Shown here piece after piece: positions 53,052-62,360 of a stretch of DNA of 64,000 bases. Origin of the DNA: Tautonia marina (lineage in GTDB: Bacteria; Planctomycetota; Planctomycetia; Isosphaerales; Isosphaeraceae); assembly GCF_009177065.1 (NCBI RefSeq), contig NZ_WEZF01000001.1:248001-312000 (forward strand). The letters are read 5' to 3'. How positions within the stretch are numbered: position 1 is the stretch's first letter; every line of letters starts with the position of its first letter. The notes under the pieces are model-generated. The model worked only from the letters and a program-made list of their open reading frames with translations. It searched no databases and had not been told where the DNA came from. Both the position numbers and the translations under genes were made by a program.

Positions 53052-56000
53052 TTATCGCCCGTGGCGAAGCCAGGCTCGCAACGCCAGCCCGAGGGATCGG
53101 GGGTCCGCAGGGAGGGGCGTCTGCCCCGATCGTGCGATCCAATCGCTCCACGCCGGACGGGCCCGCGTCGGGCGCTGGGACGCTTGCAGCAGGGCCGATC
53201 GCATGGTCGGCGAGGCGTCTGCCGGGGTCGCCCGACGCGCGAGCCAGGCCGCCAGGGCCGGGCTCGGTCGCGGCGGGGAGGGGGCGTTCGCCCGCAGGGT
53301 CGGCAGGGTCCTCTGGAAACGCGGCAGCGGGACCATCCGGCCCGAGCGGTTCGCCCCGGCGAGGATCTCCCGCCCGAACGCGACGACATGATCCCCCCCG
53401 CCTTGCCCGTCGCCGTCGCCGTCGAGTAGGTTGCCGGTCGTGTCCCGGACTCCCGCCGGACCTCCGTCGACGACCAGCACATGCCGGGCATGCAGGGGCA
53501 GGAGGGTCATCGTCTGCAGGGTGACGGTCCGGTTCGCCGGGTCGTAGCGGGCGTCTCGGATCGGGATGACGCGATCATCGGCCGTCTGCGCCTGGCCGTC
53601 GCGTCCGGGGTGAATCAGGCGATAGGCCGATCGATTCTCAGCGCTAGCCGCGTCGAGCGCCTGGTCGAAGCTCAGCACCAGGAGGGTCGGCTGAGCGTGG
53701 AACCCATAACGCTGTAGGTTGACCACCGTTGCTGTCGGCGTACCGTCTCCGTCGACGCGGACCATCAGCCCGCCCTCCGGGCCGATCTCGACCGAGGCCG
53801 CCTGGCCGGGCGCAAGCCCTTCGACGCTCACCTCGCGGAACGCGCCCTGGATCCCTTCGCTGACCAGGAAAGTGAAGCTCTCCCCGTCCTGGGGCACATA
53901 ACCGTCGAGGAAGACAAGCCGCAACGTCCCGTCGATCACGGCGTTGCCGGTCACGACGAGCTGGTCGTACTGCGTCCCGGCCCCCGGCCCAGCAACCTCG
54001 ATTTCCAGCGTCCCCTCGGGCCCCTGAGTGTAGTTCCCCTGGATCGTGAGCACGCCGGGGGAGTTGCCGGGCGAGACGGTGCCGGCGAAGTTGTTGACGC
54101 CGCTTCCTTCGACGGTTGGGTCGGGGCCGATCAGCGTGCCGTCTCCCTTCAGATTCCCCTGGCTGGTGATCCTCAGGCGGCCCAGGGTAAGTTCCTGCCC
54201 CTGGCCGACGATCACGGCGCCGCCTCGGAAGTCGAGTACGCCGTTGTCGCTGACATCCAGGAGTGACAGGCCAGGCTGGAAATTGGGGGGCTGCACCGCG
54301 AGGATCCCGCCGTTCCGCAGCACGATCCGCCCGGTCCCCTCCCCTTCGAGGCCGAAAAAGTTCAGCTTGCCCACGTACACGGTCGGCGCGACGACCTGAG
54401 TATTCTGCTCGCTCGGCCCGATCCGGTCGATCACCAGAAGGGGCGTCGCCGGCTCCCCCTCGCGGCCGGTCACGTTCACGGTCTCCGAGAAAACCGAGCC
54501 TCCGCGCTGGACCCGCAACTCGCCGCCGTCCTGCACCTCGATGAACGAGAACTCGTCGGGGTCGTCCATCTCGATTTCGGAGGAAACGAAGGTGGACCCG
54601 ATCTGGCGGCCACCTTGCACGATCACCCGGCCCATGTTGGCCCCCTCGGTCAGGTCGCCGATGATGAGCCTGAACGCCCCGTCGAGGCTCCCGCCGTTCT
54701 CGATCAGGATCTCGCCATTGCCCTCCTCGCCCACCTGGATCTCATGAGGCCCCGAGAAGAGGCCGCCGCCATTGACGTGGATCCGGCCGCCGAAGCTGCC
54801 CCGGGCGGCAGGTGCCCCGACCTTGAGGATCTCCTTCAAGATGTCCGCGTCGTCATCCAGAGCGCTCGCGTCGGCGTCACCCAGCCGGAGGATCGAAAGT
54901 TCCTCGATCGTGATAGTCGTCCCCACCACCCCGCCGACGCTCAGCTCCTCCTCGACCTCCCACTCGCCGCCCGACCGAAGCACCGCCGTGGCGACCTGGC
55001 CGCCCTCGGCGCCGACTTGACTCCTCAGGGAGCTGACATGGCCGAAATCCTCGACCAGCAGGCTCGCCGGGCCCCCGCCCGCGCCGAAGTTCAGGCGGCC
55101 CTCGCCGAGGCCGAAGGGTCCAAGGTCGTTGACCTCCAGCGTGGAGCGCAGTTCGTCGTCGAAGATCGCCGGATCAGGGTCATAAAGGCCGCGAACGACG
55201 ATCGCCCCCGTGCCTGCGCCGACCCCCACGCCCAGCAGCTCGGTCAGGACCACGCTCCCACCGTCCTCGATCCGCAGCTCGCCCCGCGCCGCGGGGTTGT
55301 TGCTCACCCCGATCCCGCCGATGCCGCCCCCGACCCACGTCAGCGTCGAGGGGGTGCGGGTCGCGACATCGACGCCGCGGACGATGACGACCCCGCGCGA
55401 GCCCTCCTCGCCGATCGCGAACCGGGTGCTCAGGAAGTCGTTCGCGTCGAGGTCGGGGAAATGGGATGCATCGATCTCGACCCGCGCCCCGTCCTCGATG
55501 GTCAGCGTACCGTCGCTGGTCCGCCCGACAGTGAGGAAAGCCAGCTCGACCACGGTCTCGGGCCCCTTGACGTTCATCGTGCCGGGGGCGCCGTTGGTGG
55601 CATTGCCGATCAGGATCTGCTTGGCGTTGACGAAGGCCTTTTCCTCGACGTTCAACTCGGCCTCCCCCCCGCCGCCGACGACGAGCAGGCCATCGACCTG
55701 GAAGATCGACGTCTCGCCCGTGAGGGTCGCCTCCGACGCCGCGCCGAGGCCGATCGTGGCGAAGTTGCTCGACACCGAGCCGTCCTGCAGCACGAACCAG
55801 CCGTTGTCGACCACGACGCCGGGCTTTGTCTCGTCGGTCGACTGGGCGCGCAGCAACGACTCGACGAACGTCACGATTCCCGTTGGCACGGGTGACGACG
55901 GCTCGCCGCCGAGGACGACCCGCTCCACCAGCCGATCGCCGACCTGGACGGTGTACGCGGCGGGGACCTGGAAATAGGCCACATCGAGGATGCCCGGCAC

Positions 56001-57068
56001 CGCGTTGCGGTCCCAGTTGGCCGGCTCGTCGAAGCTCCCCCCGGCGTCGTTGGTCCAGTGGAAGGCCCTCGGGTCGTCGACAGTGATCGTGATCGTCTCC
56101 GAGTCGGTCAGGCCCTCGTTGTCGGTCACGACGACCGTGACGGGGAATGTCCCCGCGACGCTCGGCGACCACTGGAACAGCCCGGTGTTCGGGTCGATCG
56201 CCATGCCGGCGACGGCGTCGGTGCCCAGGCTGTAGGTGAGGGTCGATCCCGGCGCGCCGGTCGCCGTAGCGAAGAATTCGAGCGTCTCGTCCACGTCGAC
56301 GGCTTGCCCACCGATCGGGTCGAGTTCCGGAGCCTGTGTCGGGTTGATCGTGAGCGTTACCCGGGACGTGGCAGATTGCGGGAGCGAGAATCGCACATCG
56401 GTTTGCACTTGCAGGGTGAGCTGGTAGATTCCGGGCTCGTCGAGGACCAACGTCTCGTCCCGGTCGGGAACCCTGGCAATACTCGAAGCTGTGAAGAAGA
56501 CGGGAGGCAAGCCGTCGAGGCCGTCGGGAGGATAGGGGCCGCCGAAGGTGATGATGCCCCGGTTGTAGGACGAACCGAGCGGGGCATCGATGTCGGTCAC
56601 AATCCGCACCTCGACGCTCTCGGAAACGTCGAGCACAACCCCAAAGGAGCCGTTCGCCACCGACTCGACGATCCCGGGAGCATCCAGGCCCGCGCCGGAA
56701 ACTCCGAGCGTGAGGTCGAGCTCCGCGAGGCCCCCACCGGGGTCGAAGGTCGTGGTGCCCATCAACATCCCCCTGGCGTCGCCGGTGGGAAAGATGGTCC
56801 GGTCAACGTCGAAGGCGTGGTCGACCTCGATCGGAAAGGACTGATCGGTCAGCGAGATCTGGTCGCGATCGACCGTCCGAATTCCTTCCCGCGCCCGGAA
56901 TTCGAGATCATCGAACGTCCCCCCCACCGTGACCAGGCTGACGGCCAGCAGTTCCCGGGCTTCCAGGAATTCCAGCGTGCCCGCGATCGGCTTCCGTCGT
57001 GGCCGGTCCTGCCGTCTGCGCTGAGCGAGGGGAGCCCATGTGCCCGGGAATTGACGAATGCTGGTCAT
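53052..57068 (-). CDS. Giant surface/secreted beta-helix protein with LEARELLA-type signal
   Basis: A 1338-residue extracellular protein. The N-terminus has a basic region and the planctomycete secretion motif LEFLEARELLAV (residues 32-43). After about 200 unassigned residues comes an Ig-like putative domain (PELDPIGGQAVDVDETLEFF to VVVTDNEGLTDSETITITVD, about 310-400). Next is a long beta-helical repeat region with FHWTNDAGGSFDEPANWDRN and many G-x-x-x-V-R/E-I-E-D-G-G turns (about 405-1010). An autotransporter-like end block follows (NFAGTVSPGNSPGVLTIQGN, GTLEIEVAGPGAGTQYDQLV), and a C-terminal SbsA/Ig-like domain. It is predicted to be displayed or secreted and may bind surfaces. Start 57068 has AGGAG upstream. 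Confidence 0.85.
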   Translation of the reverse strand: MTSIRQFPGTWAPLAQRRRQDRPRRKPIAGTLEFLEARELLAVSLVTVGGTFDDLEFRAREGIRTVDRDQISLTDQSFPIEVDHAFDVDRTIFPTGDARGMLMGTTTFDPGGGLAELDLTLGVSGAGLDAPGIVESVANGSFGVVLDVSESVEVRIVTDIDAPLGSSYNRGIITFGGPYPPDGLDGLPPVFFTASSIARVPDRDETLVLDEPGIYQLTLQVQTDVRFSLPQSATSRVTLTINPTQAPELDPIGGQAVDVDETLEFFATATGAPGSTLTYSLGTDAVAGMAIDPNTGLFQWSPSVAGTFPVTVVVTDNEGLTDSETITITVDDPRAFHWTNDAGGSFDEPANWDRNAVPGILDVAYFQVPAAYTVQVGDRLVERVVLGGEPSSPVPTGIVTFVESLLRAQSTDETKPGVVVDNGWFVLQDGSVSSNFATIGLGAASEATLTGETSIFQVDGLLVVGGGGEAELNVEEKAFVNAKQILIGNATNGAPGTMNVKGPETVVELAFLTVGRTSDGTLTIEDGARVEIDASHFPDLDANDFLSTRFAIGEEGSRGVVIVRGVDVATRTPSTLTWVGGGIGGIGVSNNPAARGELRIEDGGSVVLTELLGVGVGAGTGAIVVRGLYDPDPAIFDDELRSTLEVNDLGPFGLGEGRLNFGAGGGPASLLVEDFGHVSSLRSQVGAEGGQVATAVLRSGGEWEVEEELSVGGVVGTTITIEELSILRLGDADASALDDDADILKEILKVGAPAARGSFGGRIHVNGGGLFSGPHEIQVGEEGNGEILIENGGSLDGAFRLIIGDLTEGANMGRVIVQGGRQIGSTFVSSEIEMDDPDEFSFIEVQDGGELRVQRGGSVFSETVNVTGREGEPATPLLVIDRIGPSEQNTQVVAPTVYVGKLNFFGLEGEGTGRIVLRNGGILAVQPPNFQPGLSLLDVSDNGVLDFRGGAVIVGQGQELTLGRLRITSQGNLKGDGTLIGPDPTVEGSGVNNFAGTVSPGNSPGVLTIQGNYTQGPEGTLEIEVAGPGAGTQYDQLVVTGNAVIDGTLRLVFLDGYVPQDGESFTFLVSEGIQGAFREVSVEGLAPGQAASVEIGPEGGLMVRVDGDGTPTATVVNLQRYGFHAQPTLLVLSFDQALDAASAENRSAYRLIHPGRDGQAQTADDRVIPIRDARYDPANRTVTLQTMTLLPLHARHVLVVDGGPAGVRDTTGNLLDGDGDGQGGGDHVVAFGREILAGANRSGRMVPLPRFQRTLPTLRANAPSPPRPSPALAAWLARRATPADASPTMRSALLQASQRPTRARPAWSDWIARSGQTPLPADPRSLGLALRAWLRHGR

Positions 57069-57878
57069 GGTCGCTCCTTTGAGAATGTCGCCCTCCTGGC
57101 ACGAAGCGAGCGGTCTTGAGAGGTGTGCCGTCATGAACAACCGCGAGGTGGCCCGAGGCGCGGGATGGAGTGGAGCCTCCCGAACGACCTCTGAGGTCCA
57201 CGACCGGCGTACGGGCTCTCGGCCGAAGACGCGACGCCGTGGCGGACGATGGACAGGTGAACGAAGACCTCGTTCTCGGCCGCCGGATTCAGAAACCGGA
57301 GGTTCCCCGTCTCGCGTGAGCAAATCCTCGATGCAAGCGGGCCACCCGGTCTCATCTCCGGGCCGTTCCGATTCCTCGGCCGACTCACCCCAGACCGACT
57401 CCTCTCAATGCGAAGCCTTCTTCACGCGGACGCAGGCCCGCTCAGTCCGGAGTGGGTTCCACACATTCAGTTCATGAGCATGCCATCGTTTTCGGACGCT
57501 TGCCAATCAAAAAACCAGATTTCCTCGAAAGAAATTGCTGGATGAACACATCATGGACGGACCTTGAGCAAAGCATGATCCTGCCTTACCGAGCGGTCGT
57601 GCCAGAGCGCCGGGCGGCCTCCGTGGATCGCTCATTCCGAAAAACCTCGGTAAATCGGCCCGATCAGACGATTCCAAGCCAGTTCGCCAGCATTTGAACG
57701 TGTCAGAGAAGGCGTTTTCCGGATTCCGCGATGCCCGCGTCAACCACTCTTGGGCCGTCCGGCCCCTTGATGAACGGATGAAACACAAGAGTCCTGAACG
57801 CGATGCCCTGACCATTGACTACAATGACTCCGCCCAGGCTGGCCTCGGCCCTTCGACGATCACGGACGGGATCCCTCC
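57069..57878. other. Gene-free divergent region between the surface protein and DNA ligase genes
   Basis: About 810 bases. Small frames on both strands (57452-57697 plus, 57507-57815 minus) have no recognisable domain, atypical codon use and no good ribosome sites, so none is called. The stretch 57480-57700 is more AT-rich than average. A TACAAT box near 57828 on the plus strand could be the ligase -10, but the -35 is not convincing. Confidence 0.4.
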
Positions 57879-59504
57879 ATGAAAGCCTTCGCCGACCTCT
57901 ACTCGGCGCTCGACGAGACGACCAAAACCACCGCCAAGGTCGAGGCCCTCGTCGCCTATTTCGCCCAGGCCGACCCGCGCGATGCGGCCTGGGCCGTCTC
58001 GTTCCTCATCGGCCGCAAGCCTCGCCAGGCGGTTCCGGCAAAGAAGATGCGCGAATGGGCGGCGATCGAGGCGGGCATTCCCGACTGGCTGCTCGGCGAG
58101 TGCTACGACGCCGTCGGCGATGCCGCCGAGACGATCGCCCTCTTGCTCCCGCCTCCCGATCGCTCCAGCGACCGACCCCTGGCCGACTGGGTCGAATCGG
58201 TCCTGCTGCCGCTCCGAAACCACGACGAGGAGACCCAGCGGCAGATTCTCCTCGACACCTGGCGAGCAATGGACCATTCCCAGCGATTCGTCTGGAACAA
58301 GCTCATCAGCGGAGCCTTTCGGGTCGGCGTCTCCGCGCAACTGGTCACGAGAGCCCTGGCGAAGCTCGGCAAACTTGAACCGGGGACCGTCGCCCACCGC
58401 CTGATGGGCGACTGGACCCCCTCGGCCGACTTCTTCCAATCCCTCCTCGATCCCGACTCCTCCGACACCGACCTCAGCCGCCCGTACCCCTTTTGCCTCG
58501 CCCACCCGATCGACGACTCAGGGCAGGGGGGGCCGGCCGGTCTCGGTGACCCTGCCGCCTGGCAAGCCGAGTGGAAGTGGGACGGCATTCGCTGCCAGCT
58601 CATCCAGCGATCGGGCGAGACGTTCCTCTGGACCCGGGGCGAGGAGCTCGTGACCGACCGCTACCCCGAGCTGGCCGGCCTGGGGCCGATGCTCCCCGAC
58701 GGCTCGGTCATCGACGGCGAGATCCTCGTCTACCGCGACGGCGCCGTGCAGCCCTTCGCCCAGCTCCAGCGGCGGATCGGCCGCAAGACGGTCGGCAAGA
58801 CGCTGTTGAAGGACGTTCCGGTTGCCCTCTTTGCCTTCGACCTGCTTGAAGACGCCGGCGAGGATCTCCGAGCGCTGCCCCTCCGCAACCGCCGCGCCCG
58901 GCTCGCCGAAATCGTCGCCGCGACGAACATCCCGACCCGCCTGATCCTCTCTCCCACCGTTCCCGGAGCCTCCTGGGCCGAGCTGGCCGAGGTCCGCGCC
59001 GGCAGTCGCGATCGCCTGGCCGAGGGGCTCATGCTCAAGCGGCTCGACTCGATTTACCACGTCGGCCGCGTTCGGGGCGACTGGTGGAAGTGGAAGATCG
59101 CGCCGATGACCGTCGATGCCGTGCTCACGTCCGCCCGTCGCGGGTCGGGCAAGCGGGCGAGCCTCTACACCGATTACACTTTCAGCCTCTGGGATGACTC
59201 CGACCGCCTCGTGCCGATTGCCCAGGCGTACTCCGGCCTGACCGACGAGGAGATCCGCCGCGTCGATGCCTGGATTCGCCGCCACATGGTCGAGTCGTTC
59301 GGCCCGGTCCGCACCGTGACGCCCGAGCTGGTCTTTGAACTCGCCTTCGAAGGCATCCAGCGATCGACGCGGCACAAGTCCGGCATCGCCGTCCGCTTCC
59401 CCCGCATCCTCCGCTGGCGCACCGACAAGCGCGCCACCGACGCCGATCGCCTGGAAACCCTCCGCGCCCGGCTTTCCGGTCCCGATGGCCCGTCCCAGCC
59501 TTGA
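57879..59504 (+). CDS. ATP-dependent DNA ligase
   Basis: A 541-residue ligase. The N-terminal 200 residues are the alpha-helical DNA-binding domain (FADLYSALDETTKTTAKVEA on). The adenylation domain has motif I EWKWDGIRCQ with nucleophilic Lys233, then DGEILVYRDG, FAFDLLEDAGEDLRALPLRN, LAEGLMLKRLDSIYHVG and WWKWKIAP (motif V). The OB-fold ends the protein (VELAFEGIQRSTRHKSGIAV). The pattern is that of the bacterial ligases which partner the MBL exonuclease, a member of which lies at 46369. It seals nicks using ATP, presumably in repair. The ATG at 57879 has a weak ribosome site. Confidence 0.94.
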   Translation: MKAFADLYSALDETTKTTAKVEALVAYFAQADPRDAAWAVSFLIGRKPRQAVPAKKMREWAAIEAGIPDWLLGECYDAVGDAAETIALLLPPPDRSSDRPLADWVESVLLPLRNHDEETQRQILLDTWRAMDHSQRFVWNKLISGAFRVGVSAQLVTRALAKLGKLEPGTVAHRLMGDWTPSADFFQSLLDPDSSDTDLSRPYPFCLAHPIDDSGQGGPAGLGDPAAWQAEWKWDGIRCQLIQRSGETFLWTRGEELVTDRYPELAGLGPMLPDGSVIDGEILVYRDGAVQPFAQLQRRIGRKTVGKTLLKDVPVALFAFDLLEDAGEDLRALPLRNRRARLAEIVAATNIPTRLILSPTVPGASWAELAEVRAGSRDRLAEGLMLKRLDSIYHVGRVRGDWWKWKIAPMTVDAVLTSARRGSGKRASLYTDYTFSLWDDSDRLVPIAQAYSGLTDEEIRRVDAWIRRHMVESFGPVRTVTPELVFELAFEGIQRSTRHKSGIAVRFPRILRWRTDKRATDADRLETLRARLSGPDGPSQP

Positions 59505-59505
59505 C

Positions 59506-59533
59506 TTGATCGCCCCTCGGCCGGAGCTATGAT
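59506..59533 (+). promoter_or_regulatory. Sigma-70-type promoter of the RbfA-like gene
   Basis: TTGATC (59506-59511) and TATGAT (59528-59533), spaced 16 bases, begin 2 bases after the ligase stop codon. The -10 box is one base off consensus and the -35 two. It would give a leader of about 260 bases before the RbfA-like gene. Confidence 0.5.
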
Positions 59534-59603
59534 GCCCTTACAGTTCCAGGGCGATCTCCGAACCCGATCCCGTCCCATTGGGTTCGAGACCTCCATCAGA
59601 GGA

Positions 59604-59626
59604 GCGGGCCGGTTCCGAAGGCCCGC
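59604..59626 (+). promoter_or_regulatory. Hairpin in the long 5' leader of the RbfA-like gene
   Basis: A perfect 7-bp stem, GCGGGCC/GGCCCGC, with a 9-base loop lies inside the predicted leader. The 59505-59801 stretch has no coding frame I can support. Whether the leader is a regulatory RNA or simply long is unknown; no known riboswitch consensus was recognised. Confidence 0.35.
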
Positions 59627-59801
59627 AAGTTGCATCGCGATTGCCCCTTCAGTGGCCTTTCGATCGGCTGGGTGACCGGCCCAACGTCCTGTCGAGGCGA
59701 ACCCGACGGCCCGGAGCGTTGTCGATCTCCCGGCCTCGGCCGCGTTTGGCGTCATTCCGGCACCAAGAACCGTGCTTGCTCTCCGCGAGAGGGAATCTCC
59801 C

Positions 59802-60245
59802 ATGCCCCCGCGCAAGAAACCATCATCGGGAAGCCGTCGAGGTGGCCGGCGTCCGTCGGATGGACTGGTCGATCCCCGAGACGTCTTCGCTCCCGGCTCC
59901 GGCCGATCCGGACCACGAAACAGCCGAAAGGCGATGCAGCTTTGCTCACAGGTTCAGCGAACCGTCGAGCAGGTCATCCTCGGCGACCTTGATGACGAGG
60001 TCCTCCGCAACCTCTGCGTCCTGGCCGTCGAGCCGGCCCCCGACGAATCCCGATTGCTCGTCACCGTCGGCCCGTTCGCCTCGAACGTCGAGATCAACCC
60101 GATTCAGGTCATGGAGCACCTCGGCGCCGCCTCGGCCCACATCCGAACGGAGGTCGCCGCCGCCATCACCCGACGCAAGGTGCCGACCCTCGTCTATCAG
60201 GTCGCCCAGCCCCCCGGCCCGGCCGACGCCCCACCCCCCGGTTAA
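59802..60245 (+). CDS. rbfA: RbfA-like ribosome-binding factor
   Basis: A 147-residue protein whose core fits the KH-like RbfA fold. AMQLCSQVQRTVEQVILGDL matches the first helix, then VLAVEPAPDESRLLVTVGPF the beta-strands, and VMEHLGAASAHIRTEVAAAI with TRRKVPTLVYQV the last helix and strand. RbfA helps mature 16S rRNA and the small subunit, especially in the cold. The N-terminal 40 residues are basic and Ser/Gly-rich and not part of the usual fold. In most bacteria rbfA follows infB; here it stands alone behind its own promoter, so assignment as the cell's main RbfA is open. The ATG at 59802 has GAGAGGG upstream. Confidence 0.7.
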   Translation: MPPRKKPSSGSRRGGRRPSDGLVDPRDVFAPGSGRSGPRNSRKAMQLCSQVQRTVEQVILGDLDDEVLRNLCVLAVEPAPDESRLLVTVGPFASNVEINPIQVMEHLGAASAHIRTEVAAAITRRKVPTLVYQVAQPPGPADAPPPG

Positions 60246-60332
60246 CGCTCCCGACCGTCCGACCACGACGACGATCTCGGGTGATGGCGGTCGTTCGCGT
60301 GATCGGGGCGGTCCAGCGAGAGTTCCTTTGCG

Positions 60333-62360
60333 TCAATGCCGGGCATCCTCGGCCGATCGCCCGACGAGGTCGTTCGGCATGGCGGTGCGTTCGTGGGCCG
60401 GGGTGGCCATCGACTCGCGCCGGAACCTCGCATGGAGCGATTCCCAGTCGATCACCAGTTGCCCGCCTCCGCTCTGGTGCTGGCTCGCCCACGAGGCCAG
60501 CAGGTCGAGGCACGCGTGGTCGATGTACGACAGGTTTGTCATGTCGATGTGCAGCTCGGCATTGCGGGGAACCCGTTCCAACTCGGCGGCCAGTTTCGGC
60601 AGCCGGATGAACGTCGCGGCCCCATCCAGTGCCAGCACGGCCTTCTTGCCCCCTTCGGAGATGTCGAGCGTCGTGTTCAGCGACGAGAACGTGTACAAGA
60701 GCTTCACGCCAGACAGCACGATCCCGACGATCACCCCCGTCAGCAGGTCCTCCAGCACGATCGTCAAGACCGTTGCCGCATAGATGGCCACTTCGCTGAT
60801 CCCGTACTGTCGAAGGCTTCGAATCGCCCCCAGGTCAACCAGCCGGTAGCCGATGTAGACAAGCATCGCCGCCAGGCTGGCCGTCGGAATCAGCCGAAGC
60901 AACCCCGCCAGGCCGACCACAAATACCAGCAACCAGAACCCGTGCAGAATCGCCGACAGCCGTGTCTTGCCCCCGGCCTGAATGTTGGCCGAGCTTCGGA
61001 CGATCACTCCCGTCATCGGCAACGCCCCGAACAGGCCGCACAGCATGTTGCCCACCCCCTGTGCCGTCAGCTCGCGGTCGTAACGGGTCCGAGGTCCCTG
61101 ATGCATCTGATCGACCGCCGTGGCGCACAGCAACGTCTCGGCACTGGCAATCGCGGCAATCACCAGCCCGGTCGAAAGCAGGGCCGACCAGGGGGCATCG
61201 CTCAGAATGCTCCAGGTCGGCAGCGTCACGCCGTCGAGCAGATTCGTCGGCACTTCCACATACAGCACCGGAAGCTTCAGGATCGTCGTCAACGCCGTCA
61301 CCACGATGATCGCCAGCAGCGTGGCCGGAACCACCTTCCAGCGCTTCGGTGCGAGCCCGTCCCAGACGACGATGATCAGGATTGTCAACAGGCCGACCCC
61401 CGCCGCCAGGTTGTGGCTCTTGAGGCTGACGAGCAGGTCTTCGATCGCGTCCACCGCGGCGTTCTGACTGGCCAGGGCGTCGTACTCGTTCCCCAGACGC
61501 AGATCGTCGGCCGCCGCGTTCGCCCGATCGGCGGCCTTGGCCGCGGCCCGCTCGACAGCGTCCATCTGGTCGCGGTCGCCGTCCAGTGTTTCCAGACGAT
61601 GCAAGACCGGAGGCAGCGCTTCCAGTTCCTCGACGATCGTTTCCTGATCGCCGAGCAGCTCGCGCAGGGCGGCAATCTCGGCGGCATGTCGTTCGGGCGA
61701 TTCCGCCTTCCACTGGTCAATCGTCGCGTGGTCGGGAAGGCGTTCCGCGGTCAGCTCCCAAAGGCGTTCTTGCCGCCGGTGCAGCTCGCCGATCTGCCGC
61801 AATTGCTCGGTCTTGAACGCCCGTTCCTCCTCCGAACCCAGGTTGGGCCAGGCCATCCCTTTCTCAATCGCCTCGGGAATGGTCAACAGGTTCGCAATGC
61901 CGCTGCTCTTGGGCGAGTCATCCACCATCACGTGAAACTGGCTGGCGAAGATCAGGATGCCGATTCCGGCCAGCATCCCCTTGATCACCGCCGGCGACAC
62001 TGCCCGGAACCACTGGCCGAAGCGCAGCATCCCGGCCACCAACTGCGCCGCCCCGGCAATCAACACCAGCAGGCCGAGCATCTCCAGGCCATGCTGCTGA
62101 ATTGCTTCGTAAACGATCACCGTGAGCCCGGCCGCCGGCCCGCTCACCTGCAACGGCGACCCGGCCAGGACGCCCACCACCAGCCCCCCCACAATCCCCG
62201 TAATCAGGCCCGACGCCACCGGAGCCCCCGACGCAATCGCAATCCCCATGCACAGCGGCAACGCCACCAGGAACACCACGACCGAGGCCAGAAGATCGCT
62301 CCCCAGCGTATCCCAGCGCTTCGGGGTCGAAGGTGATGGCGAAGATGAAGATTGGCTCAT
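60333..62360 (-). CDS. SulP-family anion transporter with STAS domain and long hydrophilic insertion
   Basis: A 675-residue transporter. The first SulP helices are WDTLGSDLLASVVVFLVALP and GSPLQVSGPAAGLTVIVYEA, with the sulfate-transporter signature around IKGMLAGIGILIFAS. Between about residues 170 and 302 is a charged, coiled-coil-rich segment (EQLRQIGELHRRQERLWELT, RAAAKAADRANAAADDLRLG) before the membrane helices resume at HNLAAGVGLLTILIIVVW. The C-terminal STAS domain includes ELHIDMTNLSYIDHACLDLL (about 560-640). The first half resembles BicA-like bicarbonate or sulfate transporters; substrate is not readable. It stands alone on the minus strand. Confidence 0.9.
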   Translation of the reverse strand: MSQSSSSPSPSTPKRWDTLGSDLLASVVVFLVALPLCMGIAIASGAPVASGLITGIVGGLVVGVLAGSPLQVSGPAAGLTVIVYEAIQQHGLEMLGLLVLIAGAAQLVAGMLRFGQWFRAVSPAVIKGMLAGIGILIFASQFHVMVDDSPKSSGIANLLTIPEAIEKGMAWPNLGSEEERAFKTEQLRQIGELHRRQERLWELTAERLPDHATIDQWKAESPERHAAEIAALRELLGDQETIVEELEALPPVLHRLETLDGDRDQMDAVERAAAKAADRANAAADDLRLGNEYDALASQNAAVDAIEDLLVSLKSHNLAAGVGLLTILIIVVWDGLAPKRWKVVPATLLAIIVVTALTTILKLPVLYVEVPTNLLDGVTLPTWSILSDAPWSALLSTGLVIAAIASAETLLCATAVDQMHQGPRTRYDRELTAQGVGNMLCGLFGALPMTGVIVRSSANIQAGGKTRLSAILHGFWLLVFVVGLAGLLRLIPTASLAAMLVYIGYRLVDLGAIRSLRQYGISEVAIYAATVLTIVLEDLLTGVIVGIVLSGVKLLYTFSSLNTTLDISEGGKKAVLALDGAATFIRLPKLAAELERVPRNAELHIDMTNLSYIDHACLDLLASWASQHQSGGGQLVIDWESLHARFRRESMATPAHERTAMPNDLVGRSAEDARH

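Noticed and set aside
52844-53491. Minus-strand frame ending in a hydrophobic run plus Arg cluster ([16 protein letters not shown]), resembling a PEP-CTERM-like tail
   Set aside because: It is out of frame with the surface protein, lacks the P-E-P-type motif and mostly overlaps that gene in another frame, so the similarity is probably accidental.
57452-57815. Small frames in the 57-57.9 kb gap
   Set aside because: No ribosome sites, no motifs and atypical codon use; not called as genes.
59540-59800. Possible small structured RNA (SRP RNA, 6S or riboswitch) between ligase and RbfA-like gene
   Set aside because: The SRP core GGAAGCAGC-type loop and other known consensus elements are absent; kept only as a structured leader.
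59578-60783. A 401-codon plus-strand frame across the RbfA-like gene
   Set aside because: Ser/Arg/Pro-rich and out of frame with the RbfA-like gene, which has a proper ribosome site and fold pattern.
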